DNA of 18,045 nucleotides from an uncultured Bacillota bacterium (GCA_946612055.1 CAMOEH010000031.1:1-18045), one strand, 5' to 3'. Numbered from the stretch's first letter, positions 1 to 7,747 are shown. Notes: generated by a model from the sequence alone, not told the origin. Translations and numbers: made by a program.

Positions 1-3000
1 CCTGGGCTTGTTTTCTGCGACAGAAAGAAATTCTTCTTCCTCGGATAGCAAATCGATCCGTTTCTTTCCGATTAACAACTCAACCTCTTCAGGAAGGCGA
101 CCATAAATATCGCGAATCTTCCTTTGGAAGCGGAGCAAGTCTTTTTCGTTTTTGGCTTCTTCTAACGATTGGTAAAGTTCTAGCTTATCCGACTTATCGG
201 CATAATCTTGAGGAATATAGGCATCGAGATTGAAAAGCTTTTTCGGAACCGGGGGAGGGGCTTCAAATCCGGTCTTTTTTGCTTCCACCGCTTCATTAAG
301 CAATTTGAGATATAGATCAAGGCCAACCGAATCGATGAACCCCGCTTGCTCTGGACCAAGAATATCGCCAGCGCCGCGAATCATCAAATCGCGTTGAGCA
401 ATCTTATAACCAGATCCAAGTTCGGTGAATTCTTGAATGGCCTTTAATCGTTTGACGGCGTCTTCTCGCATTTCTTTATGCGGCTTATACATCAAATAGG
501 CATAGGCGATGCGATTGCCTCGACCAACGCGTCCTTTAATTTGATAAAGCTGAGACAACCCAAAATGATCTGCCTCCTCTACGATGATCATATTCGCGTT
601 GGGAATGTCGATGCCGTTTTCAACAATCGAGGTGCAAACCAAAACGTCGATATCGCCATCATAGAATCTGGACATAACATCTTCGACGTCGTTTTTGTCC
701 ATCTGTCCGTGGATAACGCCAATAGAAGCCGAAGGCACCGCTCTAGCAAGTTTCGCAGCTCGGTTATAAATCGTCGCAACTTTGTTATGGACATAGAACA
801 CCTGTCCTTTTCGGGCCAATTCGCGTTGGATGAGCTCGACAACCACATCTTCTTTAAAAGGGGTTACGTAAGTCTGAATCGGCATACGCGAAGATGGAGC
901 CGTATTGATTTCTGAAAGTGGACGAATGCCAACCAAAGACATTTGAAGCGTCCTTGGAATGGGTGTTGCGGAAAGCGTTAATACATCCACGTTCCGCTTC
1001 ATTTCTTTGATTCGTTCTTTTTGCTCGACGCCAAAACGCTGTTCTTCATCCACGTTCAATAGACCCAAGTCCTTGAATTCGATTTCTTTTGATAAAAGGC
1101 GTTGGGTGCCGATGACCATATGGATTGATCCAGACGCGATTCCTTCGATTGCTTTGTTTTGTTCTTTATCAGGAACTAGACGTGACAATAGGGCCATTTT
1201 CACGCCATAGCCAGCGAAGCGATCGGTAGCAACTTCATAATGTTGCCTTGCTAGCAAGGTGGTTGGGCACAATATGGCAACTTGTTTCCCGGAAGATATG
1301 GCTTTAAAGGCGGCGCGGAAAGCCACTTCGGTTTTACCGAAACCGACGTCACCACACAAAAGGCGGTCCATGATTTCCGGCTTTTCCATATCGGCTTTAA
1401 TCTCAGCAACGGCTTTTTCTTGATCCGGAGTCAAAGGATGGGGAAATTCGTTTTCGAATTGGAACTGCAATTCGTCATCAGGCGGGAAAGCACATCCCTC
1501 TAACTTAGTTCGGTCTCCATATAATGCGATCAAACGATCGGCCAATTCGTTAATGCGTTCTTTGATTTTGGCTTTTCTCTTACTCCATTCGCCCGTGGAC
1601 AAATGAGAAAGTTTTGGGGTCGCGCCTTCTCTTCCCGCATATTTTCTAACAAGACGGAATTGCTCTAAAGGGATATAGAGATATTCGTTCCCAGCATAGG
1701 CAACGTGGAGGAAATCTCGATGCACGCCATCGACCAAAATGGTTTTAATGTCCAAAAATTGACCGATGCCGTTATATTCATGGACAACGTAGTCGCCGGG
1801 TTTCAGGTCTTCATAAGAACGAAGAATCGTTGCATCCTTAAATCGTGATGTGAAGCGCGAAGATAAGCCTTTGTTTCCGAAAAGATCGCTTGAAGAAAGA
1901 TAGGCGATTCCTGTTTCTGGTATTTCAAAGCCTTCCGACAAACTAACTTCAGAAAAAGCTAGGTTTCCTTTTGGAATATCAAAGCCTTTAACGGTTTCAA
2001 ACGGAAGTTTCAAATCTTCCAAGAACCCTTCAACGGTATTCCTTTGCCGTGGATCAGGAAGGGCGAGGATAACCTTTTTACAGGTCGATAAATAACTTTG
2101 AATCGTCGGGGCAATGGATGCGATGCTTTTCCCAGCGGCGGATATTTTATGAACGGAGAAGATGCGGTCATCGGATTTCGTCGCGAATTGTTTGGAATAG
2201 ATGACGCGTTGGCCGTGCAAGGCATCTCCCTCTTCCATATATTGCTTTAATCCGGTGATGGCTCTTGCTTTATAGAAGAGCTCTCCAAAATATTCGTGGG
2301 CCTCGTTTTTCAAAGAAGTGCAAGAAGAGACAAATTGTTCTTGATTGGTGATATAGACCGCTTTTGGGGAGAAATAATTCAAGACGGAAAAGGCCTTCCC
2401 CAATGCGAATCCGTAATATTTGTAAAGAGAGGATTTGTAGTTGTGATAAACGAACTCTTCAAGATCTTCACCAAGGTGCTCGCTTAAAAGTTTTCCCACA
2501 TCTTCCGGAAGCTCTTTTTGGCTTTCAAGGAGATTGGCTTTTGCTCTTACCGCGAAATCGGATAATTCATCATCATTCAAGAAGATATCGCTAGCCGGGA
2601 GGATGACACATTCTTTGAGTTGATCTTTCGATTCTTGAGAAGACAAATCAAAGGTTCGAATCGATTCCACCTCATCCCCGAAAAATTCAATTCGCAAGGG
2701 ATGGAGATAAGAAACGGAATAGATGTCTAAGATGTCGCCACGAGAGGCGAATTGCAAAGAATGTTCGATTTTGTTTTGGGCTTCGTATCCAATCGAAGAA
2801 AGGATCTGCTTCAATTGCGACAAATTGTAGGTTTCTCCAACCTTAATATGAATGGTTTCCTCAGCAAATCGCGCAGGATTTGGCAAGAAACGCAATATGG
2901 CAGAAGGATGAGTAACAAGAATCTTTTTGCGGGGTTTTTGCAATTCTCCTAACGCATATAAACGCTGGGCTAACAATTCGCGGCTAGAAGCAAGGGAATC

Positions 3001-3252
3001 CGCCCGCAAAAGTTCATCGTTTGGAAAGAAAACAACGTCTTCTTCCTCTAGAAAATTAAGGAGGAATTCATAAAGCCTTTGGGCAGAATATTGGTTGCTA
3101 GCAACGATAGCGTAATCATCAGGATTTGCTTTAAATTCGGTGGCGAACAATAGGCCTGTTCCTAACGTTTCTTCAACGACGAAAGACCCCTTTTTCGCCA
3201 AGAGGGGGGAGGTCAAATCAAGGTTTTTGATAACGTCGAATAAGGTCTTCAA
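1..3252 (-). CDS. mfd: Transcription-repair coupling factor Mfd (C-terminus beyond the window)
   Basis: Mfd is a DNA translocase that removes RNA polymerase stalled at lesions and recruits UvrA. The frame is open for 1084 codons to the left edge; family members are about 1150-1180 residues, so roughly the last 70-90 are missing. In order: a UvrB-like N-terminal module; a CarD-like RNA-polymerase interaction domain starting near residue 485 (DYVVHEYNGIGQF, where most relatives have HGIG rather than NGIG); a RecG-like translocase with Walker A GDVGFGKTE at about 633-642 (Lys640) and a DEEQRFG box at about 735; then the second helicase lobe. I place the start at a TTG codon (3250-3252). No ATG lies nearby, and a perfect AGGAGG (3258-3263) sits 5 bases upstream, overlapping the pth stop codon. 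It is the last visible gene of the flavodoxin-pth-mfd operon. The pth-mfd order is conserved in Bacilli. Confidence 0.95.
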   Translation of the reverse strand, partial: MKTLFDVIKNLDLTSPLLAKKGSFVVEETLGTGLLFATEFKANPDDYAIVASNQYSAQRLYEFLLNFLEEEDVVFFPNDELLRADSLASSRELLAQRLYALGELQKPRKKILVTHPSAILRFLPNPARFAEETIHIKVGETYNLSQLKQILSSIGYEAQNKIEHSLQFASRGDILDIYSVSYLHPLRIEFFGDEVESIRTFDLSSQESKDQLKECVILPASDIFLNDDELSDFAVRAKANLLESQKELPEDVGKLLSEHLGEDLEEFVYHNYKSSLYKYYGFALGKAFSVLNYFSPKAVYITNQEQFVSSCTSLKNEAHEYFGELFYKARAITGLKQYMEEGDALHGQRVIYSKQFATKSDDRIFSVHKISAAGKSIASIAPTIQSYLSTCKKVILALPDPRQRNTVEGFLEDLKLPFETVKGFDIPKGNLAFSEVSLSEGFEIPETGIAYLSSSDLFGNKGLSSRFTSRFKDATILRSYEDLKPGDYVVHEYNGIGQFLDIKTILVDGVHRDFLHVAYAGNEYLYIPLEQFRLVRKYAGREGATPKLSHLSTGEWSKRKAKIKERINELADRLIALYGDRTKLEGCAFPPDDELQFQFENEFPHPLTPDQEKAVAEIKADMEKPEIMDRLLCGDVGFGKTEVAFRAAFKAISSGKQVAILCPTTLLARQHYEVATDRFAGYGVKMALLSRLVPDKEQNKAIEGIASGSIHMVIGTQRLLSKEIEFKDLGLLNVDEEQRFGVEQKERIKEMKRNVDVLTLSATPIPRTLQMSLVGIRPLSEINTAPSSRMPIQTYVTPFKEDVVVELIQRELARKGQVFYVHNKVATIYNRAAKLARAVPSASIGVIHGQMDKNDVEDVMSRFYDGDIDVLVCTSIVENGIDIPNANMIIVEEADHFGLSQLYQIKGRVGRGNRIAYAYLMYKPHKEMREDAVKRLKAIQEFTELGSGYKIAQRDLMIRGAGDILGPEQAGFIDSVGLDLYLKLLNEAVEAKKTGFEAPPPVPKKLFNLDAYIPQDYADKSDKLELYQSLEEAKNEKDLLRFQRKIRDIYGRLPEEVELLIGKKRIDLLSEEEEFLSVAENKPR

Positions 3253-3261
3253 AACGCCCTC

Positions 3262-3819
3262 CTAGTTATAATGGTTCATCGCATATTCAAAGCCATGGAG
3301 CAAGGCGTCGCGGATAGCCTTTGACGCTTGATCAATAGCTTCTTCAATTAGAGGCGCGGACTCTTTGCTGGGCTTAGTTAGAACCCAATCGATCCCAGTG
3401 CTTGTGGGCTCGCCAATCCCGATGCGGATGCGTTTGAAATCTTCATTGCCCAAATGCTGGATGATATTTCTCATCCCGTTATGGGCTCCGCTAGATCCGC
3501 TAGGACGAAGACGAATTTTGCCTTCGGGAATTGCCATGTCGTCATAAACAACGATCAGGTTCTCTTCCGGTATTTTGAAATAATCCATCAATGGGCGGAT
3601 GAATTCTCCAGAAAGGTTCATGAAGGTTTCAGGTTTGGCCAAAATAACGGGTTCTCCAAATTCAGGTCTTCTGCAAATGCCATAGACCCCTTTGAATTGG
3701 GAATGATCAAAATCAACGCCAGCCATTTCAGCAAAACGGTCCAAAACCATAAAGCCCATGTTGTGGCGAGTGCCTTCGTATTGTTTGCCTGGATTGCCTA
3801 ACCCAACAATCAATTTCAT
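3262..3819 (-). CDS. pth: Peptidyl-tRNA hydrolase
   Basis: Pth cleaves the ester bond of peptidyl-tRNAs released from stalled ribosomes, recycling tRNA in the cytoplasm. At 185 residues it is the usual family length. The N-terminus MKLIVGLGNPGKQYEGTRHN holds the substrate-binding Asn9 and the catalytic His19. Further conserved elements are the FMNLSG block with Asn68, the acidic pair Asp93/Asp94 in VYDDMAIP, and GAHNGM with Asn114. The ATG overlaps the TGA of the upstream flavodoxin-like gene by 4 bases (ATGA), and the purine-rich GAGGAAG just before it can act as ribosome binding site. Translational coupling is therefore likely. Identification is firm. Confidence 0.97.
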   Translation of the reverse strand: MKLIVGLGNPGKQYEGTRHNMGFMVLDRFAEMAGVDFDHSQFKGVYGICRRPEFGEPVILAKPETFMNLSGEFIRPLMDYFKIPEENLIVVYDDMAIPEGKIRLRPSGSSGAHNGMRNIIQHLGNEDFKRIRIGIGEPTSTGIDWVLTKPSKESAPLIEEAIDQASKAIRDALLHGFEYAMNHYN

Positions 3820-4367
3820 TTTTCTTCCTCAAGAGGAATAGCAGATAGCTTTTCAAGAACAGAGATAATCTTGGCAACGCCTTCCTTGTCGTAATATTCA
3901 AGAGGCGTGGTCTCAATAGACGCCATCATCTGTTTGGTTGAGTCGTTCGTGTTTGGATCAGCGAGGGTCGCGCGGATGGAATTTTTCATCATCAAACGAT
4001 GGAAGAAATTCAATTTGGAAAAATCGAACGACCCTTGAAGCTGATAGAAACGAACGTGGTAGGGATAAAGATAATTTTGTTCGATTAAAGAATCGCGTCC
4101 TTCTTTAGAAGGAATCGCCATACCAACGGAAAAGATAATAACGTTTTTGTCTTTGATATCTTCATAGTGCTGGAAGAAATCGTTGATACCTTGGATATTG
4201 CCTCCCATAACCCAGCCACCGTAGATGACGGTATCAAAATCACGGATGATTTGTTTCCATTTTGCCCGCTTCAAAGGAAGAGCAAAACCGCCAACGGAAT
4301 TGGCAATGTCCTCGGCATATTGTTTGGTAGAGCCGGTAGAAGATTGATAAAGAATTACGGTTCGCAT
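3816..4367 (-). CDS. Flavodoxin-domain protein (HemG-like fold, exact role unknown)
   Basis: A 183-residue predicted FMN-binding protein. The N-terminus VILYQSSTGSTKQYAEDI is the phosphate-binding loop of flavodoxins. YGGWVMGGNIQGINDF and IIFSVGMAIP fit the later flavin-contact loops. A C-terminal segment (about residues 115-135, FYQLQGSFDFSKLNFFHRL) resembles the HemG/flavodoxin_5 group, which includes menaquinone-dependent protoporphyrinogen oxidases. No heme genes are nearby, so I do not assign that reaction. An in-frame TTG lies 7 codons upstream, but the ATG at 4365-4367 fits the family N-terminus better. Neither start has a Shine-Dalgarno sequence. It is the first gene of the operon with pth and mfd, 51 bases from the divergent popT-like gene. 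Confidence 0.85.
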   Translation of the reverse strand: MRTVILYQSSTGSTKQYAEDIANSVGGFALPLKRAKWKQIIRDFDTVIYGGWVMGGNIQGINDFFQHYEDIKDKNVIIFSVGMAIPSKEGRDSLIEQNYLYPYHVRFYQLQGSFDFSKLNFFHRLMMKNSIRATLADPNTNDSTKQMMASIETTPLEYYDKEGVAKIISVLEKLSAIPLEEEK

Positions 4368-4376
4368 AGCGAAAGA

Positions 4377-4385
4377 ATAGTAACA
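4377..4385 (-). promoter_or_regulatory. Extended -10 promoter for the flavodoxin-pth-mfd operon
   Basis: On the minus strand TGT-TACTAT forms an extended -10 element whose last base is 9 bases before the flavodoxin ATG (4367). A start site 6-7 bases downstream would leave a leader of only about 2-4 bases, which agrees with the missing Shine-Dalgarno sequence. The -35 region (TCCTTT at 17-base spacing) is poor. Prediction by eye. Confidence 0.4.
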
Positions 4386-4405
4386 CAAGGGAGAGGAAAA
4401 AAGGA

Positions 4406-4411
4406 TATACT
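4406..4411 (+). promoter_or_regulatory. Candidate -10 element for the popT-like gene
   Basis: TATACT matches the -10 consensus at five of six positions and ends 7 bases before the ATG at 4419, so transcription would begin at or next to the start codon. No good -35 hexamer is seen 16-18 bases upstream. The only Shine-Dalgarno-like run (AAGGA, 4401-4405) is 13 bases from the ATG, further than usual. Confidence 0.35.
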
Positions 4412-4418
4412 TTGAACC

Positions 4419-5387
4419 ATGAAAGCAAAGAATTGGTTCATCGATGCAGCCAAAGGAGCAGCCCTTGGCACCGGAATTCTTCCTGGTGTTTCGGTCGGAA
4501 CGGTAGGAATTATCGTCGATGTCTATGACAAATTAATCGAATCAATCGCTGGGCTAAGGCGTAAATTCGGTCGCAGCTTTTTGATGCTGCTTCCCATTGC
4601 TTTGGGTTGTCTTGTTTCCGCGGTTGCCCTGCTTATCTTTTGGAAAAAGATTGTTTACCCCTATGCGCCTTTTCCTATTATTTGCGCGCTCGCTGGGTTC
4701 GTTATTGCAGGCACGTCCATCATAATTCAAGAAATCAAAAAGGAGCCTTTGAAGAAAACAGACTTCATTTTGGCGGGTGTTGGATTTGTCTTAGCGGCCG
4801 CTATCGGTTTGGTTTCCTTTTTGTCCGCGGCCGGTGTCATCAATATCAATCTCAATTTTGTTCCTGCCTTTGATTCTCCTTTTGACGCCCCTTGGATTTA
4901 TGCCGTTGTTGTCGCAGTTGGGTTCGTGGCTGCCGTGGCATGTTTGATCCCTGGCATCTCCGGTTCGATGGTCTTATTCATTTTCGGACTTTATAACCCC
5001 GTCGTTGGGCTATTCTTATCCGATAGAGATAGCAATGGAAACATCATCCACTCCTCTATCTTTCATAATGTCAATAACAAACCGGTTTTTTGGGGTCAAT
5101 TTATTTTGATCGTTGCTTTGCTAGTTGGGATTCTTCTTGGTTTCCTAATTACTTCGAGTGCGATGAAAAAACTCTTAGAGAAAAAACGCCACGCCACATT
5201 CGTCGTTGTCTTTGGTTTCGTAATTGGTTCTTTAGTTTCTATGTTTTTAAATAACGACATGTATGTTGTCTATACGAATAATGCAACCAATCAGTGGTGG
5301 CAATTCTTAATAGGCGGGGTGGCTTTAGTCGCGGTTTTGCTCGTAACCTTATTCCTATTAAAACGCAGAAAAAACAAAGTTAATTAA
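4419..5387 (+). CDS. popT: DUF368 membrane protein, PopT-type undecaprenyl-phosphate translocase family
   Basis: A 322-residue hydrophobic protein with about 8-10 predicted membrane segments. DUF368 proteins have been reported as translocases that return undecaprenyl phosphate, the lipid carrier of wall and surface glycans, across the cytoplasmic membrane. The family's two internal repeats are visible: LPGVSVGTVGIIVDVYDKLI at about residues 21-40 and LIPGISGSMVLFIFGLYNPV at about 177-196. The first repeat has Val where many relatives have Gly (PGVSGGT). A hydrophilic loop with charged residues lies at about 200-222. The C-terminus is strongly basic (LKRRKNKVN), fitting a cytoplasmic tail. It is followed after 74 bases by a tetR gene and lies near a sugar-nucleotide operon, consistent with envelope glycan metabolism. 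Family assignment is firm; the transport function is inferred from the family. Confidence 0.82.
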   Translation: MKAKNWFIDAAKGAALGTGILPGVSVGTVGIIVDVYDKLIESIAGLRRKFGRSFLMLLPIALGCLVSAVALLIFWKKIVYPYAPFPIICALAGFVIAGTSIIIQEIKKEPLKKTDFILAGVGFVLAAAIGLVSFLSAAGVININLNFVPAFDSPFDAPWIYAVVVAVGFVAAVACLIPGISGSMVLFIFGLYNPVVGLFLSDRDSNGNIIHSSIFHNVNNKPVFWGQFILIVALLVGILLGFLITSSAMKKLLEKKRHATFVVVFGFVIGSLVSMFLNNDMYVVYTNNATNQWWQFLIGGVALVAVLLVTLFLLKRRKNKVN

Positions 5388-5426
5388 AAACTCGAATTAA
5401 TGTCTTTAGTTTCGTCAATCAACCTC

Positions 5427-5457
5427 TTGACACTTTTTGGCAAAGGTCCATTATATG
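5427..5457 (+). promoter_or_regulatory. tetR promoter with consensus -35 placed for a leaderless mRNA
   Basis: A perfect TTGACA at 5427-5432 is followed by an AT-rich stretch, ATTATATG (5450-5457), offering a -10 such as TTATAT at 18-base spacing. The ATG at 5462 lies exactly where transcription should start: the -35 hexamer occupies -35 to -30 relative to the A of ATG. No Shine-Dalgarno fits; GAGG at 5457-5460 is too close to the ATG. Confidence 0.6.
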
Positions 5458-5461
5458 AGGC

Positions 5462-6070
5462 ATGCCAAGAACCCCAAGTCAAAATAAAATAATTCGTGAT
5501 GCCAGACGCGCCAAATTGCTTTCCCATGCACTTCGCGTCTTTGCCGTCAGGGGCTATGATGATGCCACGATCGACGACATCACCAAAGCCGCAAAATGCT
5601 CTCATGGGCTTTTCTACCATTATTTCAAATCAAAACCGATCGTCTTCCGTGCCGTTTTGGATGAAATTATTTTGAAAAGTTCCAGCCTTCCTCCCGTCAA
5701 GGAAGCTCTTGATGCAGGTGGAATTAAAGGGATCCGTGTCTTCGGAAATTATGCCGAACGGGTCATGAAGGCAAGCGAAAAGGATTATTACGTCCTTCGC
5801 ATCGTCTCTAGTGCAGACGAACAAGAAACTCTCTCTGCCGAAGATAGGAAGGCCATGGATGCCTATAACCCCGTCCCGGCTCTCGTCACGATGGTCAAAG
5901 AAGGCCAGCAAGCAGACGCAGTCATCTCCGGTGACCCTGATGAAATCGCTTTAGCTTTCCGCGATATGATCATTGAAGGCATTCGGAGGAAAGGAAAAGA
6001 AGGGGCACGTGCAAAGGTCGTCTCCTCCGACGTCCTCGTTAATATGCTCTCGAAACGGCCCCAAAATTAA
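5462..6070 (+). CDS. TetR/AcrR-family transcriptional regulator
   Basis: A 202-residue protein with the TetR layout. The N-terminal DNA-binding domain includes helix-turn-helix residues about 36-57 (TIDDITKAAKCSHGLFYHYF) followed by KSK. A more variable helical ligand-binding and dimerisation domain occupies the rest. The ATG start gives the standard N-terminus (MPRTPSQNKIIRDARRAKLL). The ligand and targets cannot be deduced. The nearest candidates are itself, the upstream popT-like gene and the convergent kinase. An inverted repeat TTGGCA (5437-5442) / TGCCAA (5463-5468) flanks the -10 and start codon and could be an autoregulatory operator. Its stop codon overlaps that of the convergent FGGY kinase gene. 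Confidence 0.92.
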   Translation: MPRTPSQNKIIRDARRAKLLSHALRVFAVRGYDDATIDDITKAAKCSHGLFYHYFKSKPIVFRAVLDEIILKSSSLPPVKEALDAGGIKGIRVFGNYAERVMKASEKDYYVLRIVSSADEQETLSAEDRKAMDAYNPVPALVTMVKEGQQADAVISGDPDEIALAFRDMIIEGIRRKGKEGARAKVVSSDVLVNMLSKRPQN

Positions 6071-6083
6071 CGGGCCGTTTTCT
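6053..6083. terminator. Bidirectional terminator between tetR and the FGGY kinase gene
   Basis: AAACGGCCC (6053-6061) pairs perfectly with GGGCCGTTT (6072-6080): nine base pairs with a 10-base loop. TTTTCTT follows on the plus strand, and an A-rich flank gives a short T run on the minus strand. The loop holds the TTAA (6067-6070) that supplies the stop codons of both convergent genes. The stem itself encodes the last residues of both proteins. Confidence 0.75.
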
Positions 6084-7617
6084 TATGCAAGAAACGAAGT
6101 ATCCCTTTTAATTTGGGATACATTTTTTTATAACCGTTTTCGAAATAGTCTTGGTAAATGCGATGATTTTCTTCGTTTGGCTCGAAGCGATCGGTTACGC
6201 GAACCATCGCTTTAACGGCTTCTTCGGGGGTATGGAATTCTCCAATAGAAAGGAAGCCGGACATTGCCGCACCCAAAGAGGCGGTTTCGTTTGTCTGAAC
6301 ACGAACCACAGGCTTACCAAAAATATCAGCGGTGATTTGGCAAATTTCATCCGAACGGGAACCTCCACCCGCGATGCGAATTTCCTTGAACGTGGTCTTT
6401 AATTTCTTCTCAAAAGACTCGCTGACCTCTCTCATCTCATAAGAGATGCCTTCAATGATGGCTTTGTAAACGTGTTCTTTTGTCGTCGTATCCGAAAAGC
6501 CCGTGATCGTACCTTTGACTTCGGGTTTATCAAGTTGGGAGCCCCAATAAGGCTGAACCATGACCCCGTCGCTTCCTGGAGGGATAGAGAAAAGCTTTTT
6601 GTTATATTCTTCGGGGTTTGGATCAGAGACGACCAAATCTTCGATGTTCATCGCCCCGAATTCCTTTAGGAACCAGTTGATCATCCAATAACCGCGATAA
6701 ATTTGGAAATCGAGGTTATATCGATCCGCCAATACGCTTGGATAAGACGGCAAGAAAGGGAAGGGATGAACGAATTTTTTGGATGTGGTTTCAATTGAGC
6801 ATGCCGTGCCAAGAGAAATCGAAGCCATGGATTCGTTGATGACGCCACAACCTAAGGTCTCGCAGGATTTATCCGACCCGGCTGCATACATTTTTATGCC
6901 AGCAGGGATACCAGTTAAGCGAGACGCTTCTTCACTGATTTCTCCTAGAAGCGTTCCTTCTGGAACAAGTTCGGGAAGTTGATTTTTTTTCAAAGAAAAG
7001 ACTTGACCCTGCAAATGGGTTTCTGGCTTTTTATACCAAGCCTTCTTTTGATAATCGAGCGGATAATGCCCCGTGAAATCAGAAGGCGAATCTTTTAATT
7101 GGCCCGTAAGGCGATAGATGAAATAAGTGGATAAAGAAACGTATTTATCGCAGCGCTTCCAATTTTCAGGTTCGTTTTCTTTGATCCAATTCGCCATCGT
7201 GCGGCGACGGTTGGCGTCGATCGTGGCACTTTTTCCAACCAAAGCAAACAAGAAACGCGAAAAGAAAGGAAGCTTCTCTTCACATTTTGCGTAACGCTGA
7301 TCTAACCAAAGAATCATCGGACGAATGACGTTGCATTTTTCATCTAGCAAAACGGCAGAATCGCGGAAACACGTCATCGTGATTCCTTTTATTTTTTTAA
7401 GAAGATCGCTATGGTTTTTGGCTAACGCGTTGCTGGCTAAGCATAGGCAATCAAAATAATAAGAAGGGTCTTGCTCGGCATACCCGGGCTTAGGCGAAAC
7501 ATAAGCGGGTTCATAAGGCTTCTTTTCGCAGGCAAGCATATTGCCTTCCCGATCAAAAATAGCAGCCCTGACCGATTGGGTTCCGAAATCAAAGGTCAAA
7601 ATTAGAGGAGAGTCCAT
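6067..7617 (-). CDS. FGGY-family carbohydrate kinase (substrate not assigned)
   Basis: A 516-residue ATP-dependent sugar kinase of the xylulokinase/ribulokinase superfamily, resembling uncharacterised YgcE-type members. The N-terminal phosphate loop is LTFDFGTQSVRAAIFD (about residues 7-22). PGYAEQDPSYYF and the catalytic-site block ILWLDQR follow, with SLGTACSIETTS between the lobes. The adenosine motif near the C-terminus (RIAGGGSRSDEICQITADIF, then NETASLGAAMSG) is intact. The frame is open 46 codons further upstream, but I choose the ATG at 7615-7617: it starts at the conserved fold and has GAGG (7625-7628) 7 bases ahead. It is divergent from the heptose operon, and a sedoheptulokinase role feeding that pathway is possible but is inference only. 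Xylulose, ribulose or glycerol-like substrates are alternatives. Confidence 0.9.
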   Translation of the reverse strand: MDSPLILTFDFGTQSVRAAIFDREGNMLACEKKPYEPAYVSPKPGYAEQDPSYYFDCLCLASNALAKNHSDLLKKIKGITMTCFRDSAVLLDEKCNVIRPMILWLDQRYAKCEEKLPFFSRFLFALVGKSATIDANRRRTMANWIKENEPENWKRCDKYVSLSTYFIYRLTGQLKDSPSDFTGHYPLDYQKKAWYKKPETHLQGQVFSLKKNQLPELVPEGTLLGEISEEASRLTGIPAGIKMYAAGSDKSCETLGCGVINESMASISLGTACSIETTSKKFVHPFPFLPSYPSVLADRYNLDFQIYRGYWMINWFLKEFGAMNIEDLVVSDPNPEEYNKKLFSIPPGSDGVMVQPYWGSQLDKPEVKGTITGFSDTTTKEHVYKAIIEGISYEMREVSESFEKKLKTTFKEIRIAGGGSRSDEICQITADIFGKPVVRVQTNETASLGAAMSGFLSIGEFHTPEEAVKAMVRVTDRFEPNEENHRIYQDYFENGYKKMYPKLKGILRFLHKKTAR

Positions 7618-7641
7618 AATAACGCCTCGCAGCACAGGAAA

Positions 7642-7647
7642 ATAATA
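7642..7647 (-). promoter_or_regulatory. Candidate -10 element for the FGGY kinase gene
   Basis: The minus strand reads TATTAT here, 24 bases before the ATG at 7617. That would give a leader of about 18 bases carrying the GAGG ribosome binding site. The hexamer at 17-base spacing (TCTCTT) is a weak -35. Confidence 0.35.
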
Positions 7648-7691
7648 CCCCAAAGAAAGGGAGAAAGAGAAATCGGTTTTTTTCCGATGGC

Positions 7692-7707
7692 GTTGCTTAT
7701 AAGCAAC
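7692..7707. promoter_or_regulatory. 16-base perfect palindrome, candidate operator
   Basis: GTTGCTTATAAGCAAC equals its own reverse complement over all 16 bases. It lies in the divergent FGGY kinase/hddA intergenic region and covers the predicted -35 of the heptose operon, a classic repressor position. Having no loop, it is unlikely to act as an RNA hairpin. The binding protein is unknown. Confidence 0.6.
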
Positions 7708-7721
7708 TTTCGGCCTAAAAT
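7693..7721 (+). promoter_or_regulatory. Promoter of the heptose operon
   Basis: TTGCTT (7693-7698, three of six matches to the -35 consensus) is separated by exactly 17 bases from TAAAAT (7716-7721, five of six matches to the -10). A start near 7728 gives a leader of about 20 bases carrying the AAGGAG ribosome binding site at 7736-7741. The -35 lies inside the 16-base palindrome. Confidence 0.6.
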
Positions 7722-7747
7722 AGCACCGCTTGCAAAAGGAGAAAAAC

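Noticed and set aside
478..2952. Several plus-strand open frames of 60-145 codons within 478-2952
   Set aside because: They lie opposite the clearly coding mfd gene, whose frame is unbroken with intact motifs. No start signals or domains support them.
7672..7688. ATCGG-T7-CCGAT hairpin as a terminator
   Set aside because: The stem is only five pairs, no T run follows on either strand, and it lies between divergent starts; perhaps a promoter feature or chance.
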